Assembly: GCF_047663525.1 (NCBI RefSeq)
Contig: NC_092617.1
Coordinates: forward strand, 4,902,501-4,966,500
DNA: 64,000 bases
Origin: Anas platyrhynchos
Taxonomy: Eukaryota > Chordata > Aves > Anseriformes > Anatidae
Direction: 5' to 3'
Below, piece after piece: positions 1-10,354 of the stretch. The notes beneath the pieces were generated by a model. It saw only the letters and a program-made list of their open reading frames with translations, had not been told where the DNA came from and ran no database searches. Numbering within the stretch: position 1 is the stretch's first letter; the number at the start of each line of letters is the position of its first letter. A program made the translations under genes and the position numbers.

Positions 1-1479
1 CGAACATGCATGAAATATTCACTTTTCCAGGTTACAGGTCCAGGAGATGTGGTAGTGTGGCAAAAGTAGTAAACATGCTTAGCTTTATGGCCAGGACAGA
101 GTATGCGTTTCCCTCCAGGTAGGAAAGAAAATGAAAAATGAGACCGTCTCTGAGAGGAGCAGTGTGCAGAGGGAGAGAACTAACACCCCAGAAAAGCCCA
201 GATCTCTTCCCACACCTCAGAGCACATCCAGGCAATGGACTTTCAGGTGCTTACGGCTGGAAGACAGGAGCTGGAGGTGTAATGCAGAGATGGCTGAGGC
301 AGTGCCTCCCAGGCTACAGTTACAGCCAAGGGAGAAGAGGAGATGTTCACCTGCCTGGCGGTCCCCTACAACACAGGAGGATTCAGGCCCCACAGCATCT
401 CCTCTGTCACCACCAGAAACTGGGCCTGAGGTCAAAGGACCATAAGGCATGTTGGCAGGGACCTCAGGAGGCCTGCAGCCCAAGCTGTCATAAGCACGGT
501 CAGAACAGGCTTTTCAGGGCTTGATCCTGTTGCATTTTGCAAAACCAGCAAAGACGGAGACTGCACAGCCTCTGGGTGACTCCTGGCTGAGCTCATGGTG
601 AGAAGGCTTTTTACCTTCTCTCCAGCCTGAAGCTCTCCTCTTTCACCTTCACAGCTGTTGTCTTTTGTCCTCCCACCCTGAACCCAGCTGAAGATCCTGG
701 CTCCGCATCCTCCACAACCCCCCCAGAGATACAGCCAGAGGAGGTCCCCCTTGCCCTGCCCTTCCCCAGGCTGGACAAGCCCAGCACCCTCAGCCTCTCC
801 TCACAGGCAGAGTTCTCCAGAGCATCTTGGGGAGCCTGTGCTAAACCTGCTGCAACTTGCTGACATCCCTCCTGTCCTGGAGACCTGAAAATCAGGAGCC
901 GTCTTCTGGATCACGCCTTCCCTGCATCCCCTGGCCATTCCCAGCTCACACAGCCCAGTACACTGCTGGCTGTCCTTGCTGGTTACAATTCCTTTGTTAT
1001 TATCCTTCCTTCCTTTTCTGTCCTCTTCAACTGTTTTTACATTAACCGACAATTTCTTTCCATTTTCTGATTCTCTCCCATATCCCTGAGCACAGAGGAG
1101 AGGGAGATTTTTGGCAAAGACTAAGGAAAAAGAAGGCATGGAGTCCCTCAGCCCCATCTGTGCTTGTTGCTATGAAATGACTGCTTTGGCACTGAGGAGA
1201 TGTGAGGGGATGACTCCCATGAATGGCATGTTGGAATGGAAGGACGTGGGCTCTTTAGGAAGGACAGGCTGGGGACATGAGGAGTGGGCATCGCCCGCCC
1301 TGTCAAGGAGCAGCTGGAGTGCCTGCAGCTCTGCCTGGGGATGGGTGAGGAGCTGACAGGGAGCTGATGGGTCAGGGTTATAGGAGGGCATGGACAGGGG
1401 CATTGGAGTGGGGGTCTGCTACAGGCCACCTGATCAGGAGGAGCAAGCAAATGAGGCCCTCTTTTTTGTTTGTTTCTCC
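1..1479. other. Left edge, no gene recognised
   Basis: Several overlapping short reading frames exist on both strands, but none carries a motif I recognise and none has a plausible gene context. The only recognisable item is a short CR1-like piece at 766-885, listed separately. The stretch ends where the minisatellite begins. Confidence 0.5.
766..885 (-). mobile_element. CR1 LINE fragment, reverse transcriptase C-terminal region
   Basis: Read on the minus strand, this short segment encodes a pattern like CEERLRVLGLSSLGK. It matches the [18 protein letters not shown] signature near the end of the bird CR1 ORF2, seen better preserved in this window around 11080-11140. It is short and divergent, with no 3' tail visible. 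Confidence 0.5.
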
Positions 1480-2795
1480 GGAGAGTATTTTGGGTGATGC
1501 AGTGTGCTTGGGTACCCTTGTGAGATGCTTGGCTACTGCAGGAAGTGGCCGATAAGCTCCCATGAGAAGACTGGTGCTCCAGGTGTTGTTTTGGAGCCCT
1601 GAGGAGATGCCTGGGTTTTCCACTCAGATGTTGGAGTGCAGTGGGGAGATTCTTGGGGACTCCAGGGAGGAGCTTGGGTGACCATGGCATGATCAGGACA
1701 GAACCAGGTGCACCAGGGAGATGTTAGTATGCCCCAGGGCTATGCTTATGTGCCTTAGGGAGGTTCTTGGTTGCCCCTCTTACACCCCAGGGAGGTTCCT
1801 AGTGCTCCAGAGAAAGCCTTGGGTGCTCTATGGAGATGTGTTGTGTTTCCAGAGACATATCTCTGTACCCCAGGGAGGTGTTTGTGAACCATGGGGAGGG
1901 GCTGGAGGTGCCGATGGGGGATCTCGGCTGTCCCTTGAGGTGCTTGTGCGCCCTGGGGAGATGTTACAATGCTCAAAGGATATGCCTGGGTGCCCGGGGG
2001 CACATGTGGGTGCTCCAGGGACATGCCTGGGTGACCCAGTGAGTGCTTTATTGCTCCAAATAGAGGGTTGGGTATTCTCAGAATCTACTTGGGTGCCTCT
2101 GGGAGATGCTTATGTGATCTGGGAATTACTTGGGTGTCCAAAATAGTGCTTGTGTGCCCTGGGACATGTTTGTCATCAATGGCAGGAACCTGAGTGTCTC
2201 ACAAAAGTGCATGGATACTCTGGGGTGATGCTTGGGTGCTCCAGAGAGATGCCTGTGTGCTTAAGGAAGGTTGCTTGGCTCAAGCGAGGAGATGCTAGCG
2301 TGCCCTGGAAAAATGCTTGGGGATTCCAGAGAGATCCTTGGGTCCTTCAGGAAGGTGCTTGTGTTCCCCAGAGAGATGCTTGTGTGGTGTCCCCAAGGAA
2401 GTACTTCATTGCTGTGTGCAGATGCTTGGGTCCTGCAAGGATTTTCTTGGGTGCCCCATGGAGATGCTTGGGTGCTCACAGTTGATGCTACTCTTCCACA
2501 GAGAGGTGCTTGGGTCTTCCAAGAAGGTATTAGAGAGAAATATGGAGATGCTTAGATGCGTGAAGGATATTCTTATTTAGGGTAGACTCTTGAATGCTCT
2601 AGGTAGGGGCTTGATGTCTCCAAGGAGATGCTTTTGAGCCCTGTCATGATGATTCAGGAGGTGCTTGGGTTCCCTGGCTTGAATCTTGCATGTCAAGTGA
2701 TGTGCTTTGGAGCACGAAGGGATTGTTTGGATGCTTGGGAAGGTCTGGGTGCACCACAAAGCTCCTGGTGTTCTCCAGGAGGATGCTTCTGTGCT
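1480..2795. repeat. Degenerate minisatellite, ~28-33 bp period
   Basis: A tandem array of imperfect units built on phrases such as GGGAGATGCTTGGGTGCTCC and GTGCCCCAGGGAGATGCT. The units vary in length and sequence, so the array is old or evolving fast. The open frames across it (for example 1721-2146 on plus, 1148-1690 on minus) are by-products of the repeat, with low-complexity C, G, W and P content, and I do not treat them as genes. It ends about 20 bp before the LTR at 2816. Confidence 0.75.
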
Positions 2796-2815
2796 GTTAC
2801 AAAAGGGTTGTGACT

Positions 2816-3862
2816 TGTGGTGGTTTTACTTGGGTGGGCAGCTGAGCTCCACCACAACTGCTCTCTCACTCCCCCTCCTCAAAGAGGAACGGGGAGAAAA
2901 TATGATGAAGAGAGCTCAAGGGTTGAGAAAAGGATGAGGAGATTGCACAGTAATTATTGTGATGGGCAAAACAGACTCGGCATAGGGAGATAGTACTTAT
3001 TACTAATAAGCTATAGAAGTGAGAAACAAAGGAAAGAAACCAAAAGCACCTTTCCCCAACCAGCCACTTCCACCTCATCCCCCTGAGTGGTGCAGGGGAA
3101 TGGGGGAGCGGGGCTTATGGTCAGTCTATAGCGCTTCTTCTCTGTCGCTCCTTCTCAATCACTCTCATCCCCTGTGCCGTGGGGTCCCTCCCACGGGATG
3201 CATTCCTTGCTGAACGGATCTGGCATGAGCTGCCCAGAGGCAGCAACTCTTCCAGAACTGCTCCAGATATGGGTCTGTACCACGGAGTCCATCCCTCAGG
3301 AGAAAACTGCTCCAACCTGGCTCCCCCATAGGCAGCAGCTCCTGCCAGGTCACCTGCTCCTGCGTGGTCTCCTCTCCACGGGCTACAGGTCCGGCCCGGA
3401 ATCTGCTCCAGCAGGAGTCTTCCACAGGCTGCAGCCTCCCTCAGTGCAGGTCCACCTGCTCGACTGTGGTCTCCTCCACGGGCTGCAGTGTGGAACCCTG
3501 CTCCACCGTGCTGCTCCATGGGCTGCAGGGGGACAGCCTGCTTCACCATGGTCCTCACCACAGGCTGCAGGGGACTTCTGCTCCGGAGCCTGGAGCACCT
3601 CTACGCCTCCTTCTTTAGTGACTTTGGTGCCTGCAAGACTGTTCATCACTCCTCTCACTCTCCCAGCTGTTATGTGGCACAGCATTTTTTTTTCCATGCC
3701 TTAAACATGCTCTCACAGAGGTGCAAAACAACATCACTTATTGGCTCAGCTCTGGTCAGCAATAGGGTCCTTACCTAACATGGGGCAGCTTCTAGGTCCT
3801 TCTCACAGAAGCCACCCCTCTGGCCCCCTGCTACCAAAACCTTGCCATATAAACCCACTACA
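2816..3862 (+). mobile_element. ERV long terminal repeat, ~1.05-kb family, copy 1
   Basis: A 1047-bp element with TGT...ACA ends; the terminal octamers TGTGGTGG and CCACTACA form an imperfect inverted repeat, as expected of a retroviral LTR. It aligns along its whole length with 47584-48641. No internal retroviral genes flank it, so it is probably a solo LTR. I see no matching target-site duplication, so flanks may have recombined. It contains repeated short phrases such as CTCCACGGGCTGCAG. Open frames within it are not conserved intact between copies. Orientation is inferred from LTR convention only. Confidence 0.8.
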
Positions 3863-4139
3863 CCCAGCACTTCCTATGTCCCAGGGAGCCTTTGGGACTC
3901 TCTTTGAGCACGTTCTAATGTGACGGCAACTCTGAAAGCAGATGTGAGTTTTAGGCATAGCTCTTTTAAGAGGGAAATAGAATAATGAACAAAAATGAAG
4001 AATGTTACTTCTAAGTGAACAAAATTACTCAGAATATTAGTGGAAACTAACAGCAACACAAGATTAAAGAATTGGCATGGCCTATCGTGAGTAACATTTT
4101 CAGTTGTTTTCAGAAGAAGAGAGGCAAGAATGTTGTTGG
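3863..4139. other. 3' flank of first OR gene, nothing recognised
   Basis: The interval between the LTR and the stop codon of the first receptor. The R3 block found downstream of most other receptors here is missing, possibly displaced by the LTR insertion. Confidence 0.4.
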
Positions 4140-5066
4140 TTATGAAAAACACCTGGCCATTAGTTTCCATATGGCATTCTTGAGCTCCTGGCTCCTTATG
4201 CTGTAGATGAGGGGGTTCACTGCTGGAGGCACAACTGCATACAGGACTGCGAGCACCAGGTCCAGGGATGGGGAAGAGATGGATGGGGGCTTCAGTTGGG
4301 CAAACATGATAGTGCTCATAAAGAGGGAGACCACAGCCAGGTGAGGGAGGCACGTGGAAAAGGCTTTGTGCCGTCCCTGCTGCGAGGGAATCCTCAGCAC
4401 AGCCCTGAAGATCTGCACATAGGACAGAGCAATGAAAACAAAACAACCCCCAAATAGAAAAGCAGTAACCGTACAAAGTTGAACTTCCCTTATGTAGGAG
4501 TCTGAGCAGGAGAGCTTGAGGATCTGGGGGATTTCACAGAAGAACTGGTTGAGGGTATTGCCATTGCAGAGAGGCAGTGAAAATGTATTGGCAGTATGCA
4601 GCACAGCATGGAGAAAGCCACTGCCCCAGGCAGCTGCTGCCATGTTGGCACAGGCTCTGCTGCTCAGGAGGGTCCTGTAGTACAGGGGCTGACAGATGGC
4701 GATGTAACGGTCGTAAGCCATGACGGTGAGAAGAGATAGTTCTGATGAAATCAGGAAGACTAGCAAAAAGACCTGTGCAGCACATCCTGGGTAGGAAATG
4801 ACCCTGGCATCCCAGAGGAAATTGGCCATGGCTTTGGGGACAGAAGTGGAGATGGAGCCCAGATCGAGGAGGGCGAGGTTGAGGAGGAAGAAGTACATGG
4901 GGGTGTGCAGGCGGTGGTCACAGGTTACAGCAGTGAGGATGAGTCCGTTGCCCAGGAGGGCAGCCAGGTTGATGCCCAGGAAGAGCGCGAAGTGCAGGAG
5001 CTGCAGCTCGCGCGTATCTGCAAATGCCAGCAGGAGGAACTCGCTCACAGAGCTGCTGTTGGGCAT
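4140..5066 (-). CDS. Olfactory receptor, OR14-like (gene 1)
   Basis: Seven-transmembrane odorant receptor, expected in olfactory neuron cilia and coupled to Golf/cAMP signalling (family knowledge). The single coding exon gives 308 residues from the ATG at 5066. Visible marks are the N-terminal glycosylation site NSS, GN in TM1, LHTPMYFFLLN in TM2, MAYDRYIAIC at the TM3 end, FFCEIP in loop 2, SYVQIFR in TM5, RHKAFSTC entering TM6 and NPLIYS in TM7. The frame stays open upstream to another ATG at 5138, but the 24 extra residues are a second, partial OR N-terminus, so I chose 5066, which matches the start of its paralogues. This copy differs from the others at QPLYYRTLL (others KPLHYGSLL) and at FAQLKPP. 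It has no R3 block downstream. Confidence 0.9.
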   Translation of the reverse strand: MPNSSSVSEFLLLAFADTRELQLLHFALFLGINLAALLGNGLILTAVTCDHRLHTPMYFFLLNLALLDLGSISTSVPKAMANFLWDARVISYPGCAAQVFLLVFLISSELSLLTVMAYDRYIAICQPLYYRTLLSSRACANMAAAAWGSGFLHAVLHTANTFSLPLCNGNTLNQFFCEIPQILKLSCSDSYIREVQLCTVTAFLFGGCFVFIALSYVQIFRAVLRIPSQQGRHKAFSTCLPHLAVVSLFMSTIMFAQLKPPSISSPSLDLVLAVLYAVVPPAVNPLIYSIRSQELKNAIWKLMARCFS

Positions 5067-5138
5067 TTGCTCATTCTGAGCATGGGGTCCTGCGAATGCC
5101 AGCGGGAGTAACTCGGTGATGGAGCTGCTGTTACACAT
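5067..5138 (-). other. Duplicated OR N-terminal coding scrap fused in frame to gene 1
   Basis: Read on minus, the scrap begins with ATG and encodes a short OR14 start (MCNSSSITELLPLAFA). It is followed directly by leader sequence like that after the splice acceptor in paralogues, then by the true ATG of gene 1. The join lies at GCATTCGCAG|GACC; in paralogues the AG before GACC or GATC is the intron acceptor. The normal polypyrimidine acceptor has thus been replaced by OR coding sequence. Transcripts that start upstream could make a receptor with an N-terminal extension. Confidence 0.6.
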
Positions 5139-5463
5139 TTATTGCCCCTGGGCAACGTAGTCTGTCCAGAAGAAGAAATGACATTGTAAAATGTAAGGAC
5201 TTCTCTGACCAAAATACTTTGTACGTCTCATAGAACAGTCACACAGAACACATTCTTTCCCATTCCTTTCACAGGAAGAGCTTTCTGCAGCTGCTTGGCT
5301 TACCTCTGCTTGGTGCTCTGAGGGTGCCACAAGAAGCAGGGGGCTGTGCTGTGGGCTCTGCAGCAGTCAGTCCTGGTCTACAGCAACAGGTAAAAGGAAA
5401 TCTGCAGTGATCTGAGAAGTGCACAGGCCAGGGACATGTCCCTGTTGGTGGGACGTGAGGAGA

Positions 5464-5813
5464 AGGTCAAATAATTCCCTAAGAAACAACAAAAGTGATG
5501 CCGGTACTCTCTGTATGTGGAGGTGTGTGAGACTACAATTGTGAGGATGAGGCTATTGCCCAGGAGGGCAGCCAGGTAGATGCCCAGAAAGAGCCCAAAT
5601 TGCAGGAGCTGTAGCTCACATGTGTCTATAAATGCCAGAAGGAGGAACTAAGTGATGGAGCTGCTGTAACATATTTATTGCCTCTGAGCAAGGGAGCCAA
5701 GATAGCCACATGCAAAAGACATCTCCCTGTCTGCAGGAATGGAAAAGGTCAAATAATTCCCTAAGAAACAACAAAGCTAATGCCAGTAATGTCTGTATGC
5801 TGAGGTGTGTGAG
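5464..5813. repeat. 68-bp direct repeat pair flanking an OR fragment
   Basis: Bases 5464-5531 and 5746-5813 are near-copies, sharing AGGTCAAATAATTCCCTAAG and GAGGTGTGTGAG. They bracket the OR14 N-terminal relic. The arrangement suggests a local tandem duplication. Confidence 0.7.
5503..5675 (-). pseudogene. OR14-like pseudogene fragment (N-terminus to TM1)
   Basis: On minus this reads as an OR14 start with LLLAF, ELQLLQF and GLFLGIYLAALLGN, matching residues ~8-45 of the intact genes. The initiating region has lost a base and contains a TAG where the others have a glutamate codon (ITEF). It stops in TM1/loop 1 and nothing of TM2-TM7 follows. Its leader (GGCAATAAATATG) matches the leader of the scrap at 5138, so the two share an origin. 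Confidence 0.75.
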
Positions 5814-6659
5814 GTGCCTCAGAGCAACAGCAATGCTCAAGAAGCCTTAGTCTCTACTACAGATGCTCCTACTCCATTACCATCCTTCTGCCTCAGCACA
5901 TGGGCAGGAAAATGAAGCAGATTCTAAAAAGTGCACTGCCTTCAGGTAGCTCTTGCCAGGCAGTTCTGCAGTGCAGTGCCCTGGGGAGGTGTGGGGCTGT
6001 GAGCAGCCTGCCCCAGGCAGCAGGCTCTGGGCAGCAGCAGGACCCTGCCCTGTCCTGCCCTGCGGTACCAGGGGGGCTCCTTCCACCTGCAGCTTCTCCC
6101 TGCAGCCCCTGGGCAGCTCCCCGGGCAGGCTGAGTGCTGAGCCTGGCAGGTGGCAGAGGCCCTGCCGCGGCACACAGCCTCTGGGGCACAGCAGGGACCC
6201 TGCTCTGCACCACAGCCCTGGCCACCCCTGCCTGCATCCCCGGCTTCACAGCCTGCATCCGGCGCCAAGAGAAGGGAGCCCTCGCTCCCTGCATGCTGAC
6301 CCTGCAGCACACAAGCCCTGCATGCCCTTCAACTCCGACACCGAGCGTCCTCCTGACAGCTCCCATCAGCTGAGGGCTGGGCCAGCTCCAGGAGATCCTC
6401 GCAGGGTGTGCAGCAGCATTGCCCTGCACCCAGAGACTTACCATGGGGAGGTGCCTGGGAAGATTTCTCCCTCTGCCAGCTCTCCCCTGCCTTCCCCCCA
6501 CCCTATGCTGCCCTGAACCTCTCTACCCCTTCTCTCCTCTCCCCATGCCAGCTGCACGCAGTGCCCCCAGCAATGCTGTGCCTGGCAGAGGAGCTTGATC
6601 TGGGTGGCTGAAGCAGCTTCTCAAGTAGTCCAAGTCTGGTGCAAACTCCAAAGCCTCTC
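5814..6659. other. GC-rich upstream flank of OR gene 1, no gene recognised
   Basis: Rich in CTG/CAG-type phrases. Long overlapping open frames on both strands reflect base composition. Its position 5' of gene 1 means it could hold a promoter or 5'-UTR exon, but I see no donor like those of the other receptors. Confidence 0.35.
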
Positions 6660-7270
6660 GCAGTGCTAACGGTCCCACTGAGGGACATTACTGTCAAGGC
6701 CTCCCCATGGACTTGTTAGAGCAGAAAAGGGCAGGCAGTGATGACGGGGAGACCAAGGCCCAGGAAAGGTGGCCCTGATGCTGAGGAAACCTTGATGTGT
6801 CCCATGAAGTCCAACAGTCGGGCCCTGACCCCAGCCTCTGGGAAGGGAGATGCTGTCCCTCCAGCGGAGTTTAGGGCTCTTCCTGGGTCAATACACAGTG
6901 GGTAAGGGCAGTGCCAAGTACAAGGCTACAGGAGGACATCTCCCAGGCTCCTGGAGGGGGATGAGGAGGCATCGAGGCCCTACTGCTGTAAGGATGAGGT
7001 GTCTCCTCATAGGCATCACTGACGGAGACAAGAGCCAGAGCCCAGCAGACAAAGCTGTTGGCTCTGTCAAGGCTTTCATCTTGCAAAAGATCCTTGACCA
7101 TAACCACCACACGCTGTCCTATGCTGTCAGGTCTGCACCTGTTTCCCTGCAGGACTTAGATACCCACCTTGCTTCCCCACCTTGCTCTCACCTTGCGCTG
7201 AGCACCTCCCTGCCTTGACTGATGTCTCTCCATCTGCCCTCAGTAATCCATGAAACACAAAGCCAGGGGC
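6660..7270 (+). repeat. R2 duplicated block, copy 1
   Basis: Shares phrases with 19155-19795, 33530-33897 and, inverted, 27600-28265: CTCCCCAGGGACTTGTTAG-like start, GGCTCTTCCTGGG, TGTCTCCTCAT and AAACACAAAGC. Each copy sits next to an R1 block, so the two probably moved together. No coding capacity is supported. Confidence 0.6.
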
Positions 7271-7279
7271 TGATCTGGA

Positions 7280-8232
7280 CATCCCTAGAGAGGGAGGGAG
7301 AAGGGTGAGTGAACCTCTACAACAATTTCGTAGAGGTAAGAGGCTTCAGGTAATGTTGATGCTGCTTTAACACAGAATTAAAACATTGATGTAAGGCCGT
7401 TAGCCAATTTTAAAGAGTAACCAGTTTTAAAGAAAACCCACGTTTGAAGAGTTTTAAAGAGTAATCCCTAAACCTAAATGCCACTCCAACACCCTGACAA
7501 GAATCCCCTATTCTAATGCTTGAACTCAAAGTATTCCATGAAGCAAAACTCAGCCCATAGTCCTTTGCCCTTGCCTTTACTCTTGGGCTCACCCTAATCC
7601 CTGCCTTCAATACTAGCATTAACATGCTCCATTAAACCTAGACTTCTAGTCAGATGTAAAACAAAAAACTGTTCCACAAAGTTTGCCCATAACCTAACCA
7701 CAGACCTGACACCCTAAACAGAACAGCCCATCTGCTAAATTTCTAATCCAGAAAAGTGAACCCTTGTCTCTAAGGGACTAGAGAAGTCAGCTCTACCTCA
7801 GGATCTCCTGCCGCAGCAGCAGGAATGTGTCTGTGGCAGGGACTGTGAGGTCACTTCTGTCTCTGCAGTGGATAGGGCAGCAGCAGGAACATGTCACAGA
7901 AAGGGACTGCGAGGTCACTTCTGTCTGTAGGTGGCAGGTCACCCTTGACATAGACCTGGGATCTGAACTTCTGGGCTGACATCTGGCAGTGGCCCTGCTA
8001 GGCCAGCAGAGAGCACCTGCTTGGCATGCTGACTGGGGGATCCCTTCTGCCTCCAGACCCAGGAGAACCCAGACAGAAAGAAGGCCCCCATATGGGTCAT
8101 CTTGTCCCTTCAGCTTGAGTCCATGACTGGAGAGCAGGAGGCTCATAGCTTGGCTGTGTCTTGCCAAGAAGCTGCAAGAGCAGCAGCCAGCCCATTTCTT
8201 TAAAAATGCTCATGAGGTGACTTCTGTCTTGT
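7280..8232 (+). repeat. R1 duplicated block, copy 1 (cut by CR1)
   Basis: The proximal part is rich in TAATCCCTAAACCTAA-type phrases. The core has alternating GGGACTGTGAGGTCACTTCTG and GGCAGCAGCAGGAA phrases, then TGGCCCTGCTAGGCCAGCAG. The same order appears at 11505, 28265 and 57986 on plus, and inverted at 19796, 33898 and 42270. It breaks at ~8232, where a CR1 fragment begins. Confidence 0.7.
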
Positions 8233-8722
8233 TGATTGCTGCACCCATGGGCTGAGGCCAACTGCATGAAGTTCAACAAGGCCAAGTGCTGGGTCCTGCA
8301 CTTGGGGCACAACAACTCCATGCAATGCTGTGGGAAGGGTGGCTGGACAGCTGCCCAGGGGAAAAGGACCTGGGGATATTGGTGGATAGTCGGCCTAATA
8401 TGAGCCATCAGTGTGCTAAGTTGGCCAAGAAGGCCTGCCTTGTACCAAGGATACTGTGGTCAACAGATGTAGGGAAGTGATAGTCCTTCTGTACTTGGCC
8501 CTGGTGAGGCCACACCTCAAGGACTGCATTCAGCTCTGGGGCTCCCTGTGTAAGGATATGGATCTATTAGATCTGTGCCCCATCCTGTGATGCATTCAAG
8601 GCCAGGTTGGATGGACTTTCATCAATCTGGTCTAGTGGAAGGTGTCCCTGTCCATGGGTGGTGAGTTGGAATTATGTGATCTGTAAGGTCTTTTCCTACC
8701 CGAACTATTCTGTGATTCTGTA
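8233..8722 (+). mobile_element. CR1 LINE fragment, ORF2 3' part and tail
   Basis: Encodes decayed pieces of the CR1 reverse transcriptase C-terminus ([32 protein letters not shown]). It ends with the CR1 3'-UTR and the tail TATTCTGTGATTCTG. It is 5'-truncated, internally deleted and frameshifted. Confidence 0.85.
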
Positions 8723-8724
8723 CA

Positions 8725-9080
8725 TTTGAAACACAGCACCATACCAGCTACTAGGAAGAAAAAATAACTCTGTCTCAGACAAAACTAAGACAATATCCAG
8801 CACTTAATCCATACAATCTATGTCATGCTCAGCTCTGTCAATTTCTGATTAATCACCACCACCTTTCCTGTCTTTTGATATGAACACAAAAATGTCATGA
8901 CCTTAGTCGATTGGTGTCAATAATAATAGTAATAATAATAATTCCTTTTGCGTTCTATTAAATTGCCTTTATCTCAATGCATGAACTTTTTTTTTTTTTT
9001 TTTCCTCTCAGTTCTCTACTCCGTCCCATTGGATGAATAGATTTGTAGTGCTGAGCTGCCTGCAGGGTCAAACCACAGCA
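8725..9080. mobile_element. Rearranged ERV LTR pieces, head to head
   Basis: Bases ~8730-8815 match the 5' end of the LTR seen at 63730 but in reverse (CCAGCTACTAGGAAGAAAA). Bases ~8905-9080 match the 3' half of the same LTR type in forward orientation (AATAATAATA, CTTTATCTCAA, GTGCTGAGCTGCC, ending AAACCACAGCA). The junction suggests an inversion or a double insertion. The forward half leads directly into the primer site at 9089. Confidence 0.65.
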
Positions 9081-10290
9081 AGTCTTCTTGGTGCCTAGCG
9101 TGGAGCACAGAGGTTGAGATGCCAGATCTGACCACAACGTTTTAAAAATAAATTGTTATAAGCATTAGACGAGTTTAACAGTTGCTGATCACAATATTGA
9201 TCTTTTTGATCTGGGGTCTGTTGTGCTTCTTTTCAGAACTGTGTTGTATAGCACATTAGTAACTTCCATGTCATGCTGTTTATCAGTTCTGGGGGCTGGT
9301 TTAAGGTTACTGCCTTGCTGTAGTGGATAACACTGACTTCTGATAGGATCAAATTATTGACCCCTCAATACCTGAGGAACCATCTCTTCATCTCTTGGAA
9401 ACTATGAAGAATTAAAGTCTTTGCCTTTTCTCCTCAGGGATTAAATCTATGCAGGGTGGAGGGGGATGCTTTTCCCCACTTCTTCACTCTCCCTTTCTCC
9501 TCCACCTCATGCTTCTCCTCCAGGGTAATTACAATAGCTCTTCAAAGCTTTGAATATCCTTGCGATGGTCAAACCAGCATGTTCCTATTTTTAGGTCTCC
9601 TCAATGCCATTCAGGTTTTGTTTAAGTTTAAACAACAACTTAAACGTGCCATCCAGAGATCTGTCCAGAAGCAGGAAAGCTAGGAGTGGCAGGAAGAGTT
9701 CGAAGATCTGGGCAGGCACCTACAGCAGTGGACATGTCTAATGCTTTGGAACTTCACCTCTGAGCAAGTGCAATCTTAAACAAAACTGTGAAATGCTTAA
9801 GCGTGTCATCACCCCGGCAATTCCAAAGAGACACAAAACACTGCAATATGCTGGTGGTTAAGTTATGCTTATGAAGCTACAGTCCACACCTCTCCCACCC
9901 CTGTGACTTTTCCTGCAGGCACACTCCAGCCCCTTTGACAGGCCCAGAGCCTGTCCAAAGCCACTCCAAACACTGCAACAGGCCCTACAGGCACTCCAGC
10001 TCCTGCAACGGGCTTAAGGTTAAACACATCCTTATAATAGGCCCTATAACAGCTCCCAAACCTGCAATAGACACTGCAGCCACTCCAATTCCTATGAAAG
10101 GCCTCACAGCCAGAACAACTCCTGTGATGGGCCCTGCAGCCACTCCAGCCCCTGCAATGGGACACGTCACTGGGCTAGAGAATGAACCTAAGCCAGCATC
10201 TGTTGACTCTACATGCAAGAGGAAAAAATGGGTGTGAAACTCAGTTTTTCTTTAGAATGGTAGGAAACCCCTACCCAGACAATAAAAGAG
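9081..10290 (+). mobile_element. Non-autonomous ERV internal region, Lys-type primer site (copy 1)
   Basis: Starts with a candidate primer-binding site at 9089-9106, TGGTGCCTAGCGTGGAGC, resembling the tRNA-Lys1,2 type (betaretrovirus-like). Then follow a leader shared with two other copies, a gag-like reading piece (LLNAIQVLFKFKQQLKRAIQ) at ~9575-9680, and a tandem ~30-bp repeat at ~9950-10170 that encodes Pro/Ala/Thr-rich units. Frameshifts separate the parts. I see no pol or env. It ends shortly before the CR1 at 10355. Confidence 0.7.
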
Positions 10291-10354
10291 GAAGAAGAAC
10301 ATGAGGCAGGTCTCTCCAGTGTTGGGCCATCTTGGAAGCAGGAGGACAAAGCAG

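Noticed and set aside
1148-1690. 180-codon minus frame, and the plus frames in the minisatellite
   Set aside because: They follow the repeat units; no conserved protein pattern.
5746-5813. Direct repeats as a possible CRISPR array
   Set aside because: Only two copies, 68 bp long, with an OR relic between them, in a vertebrate genome.
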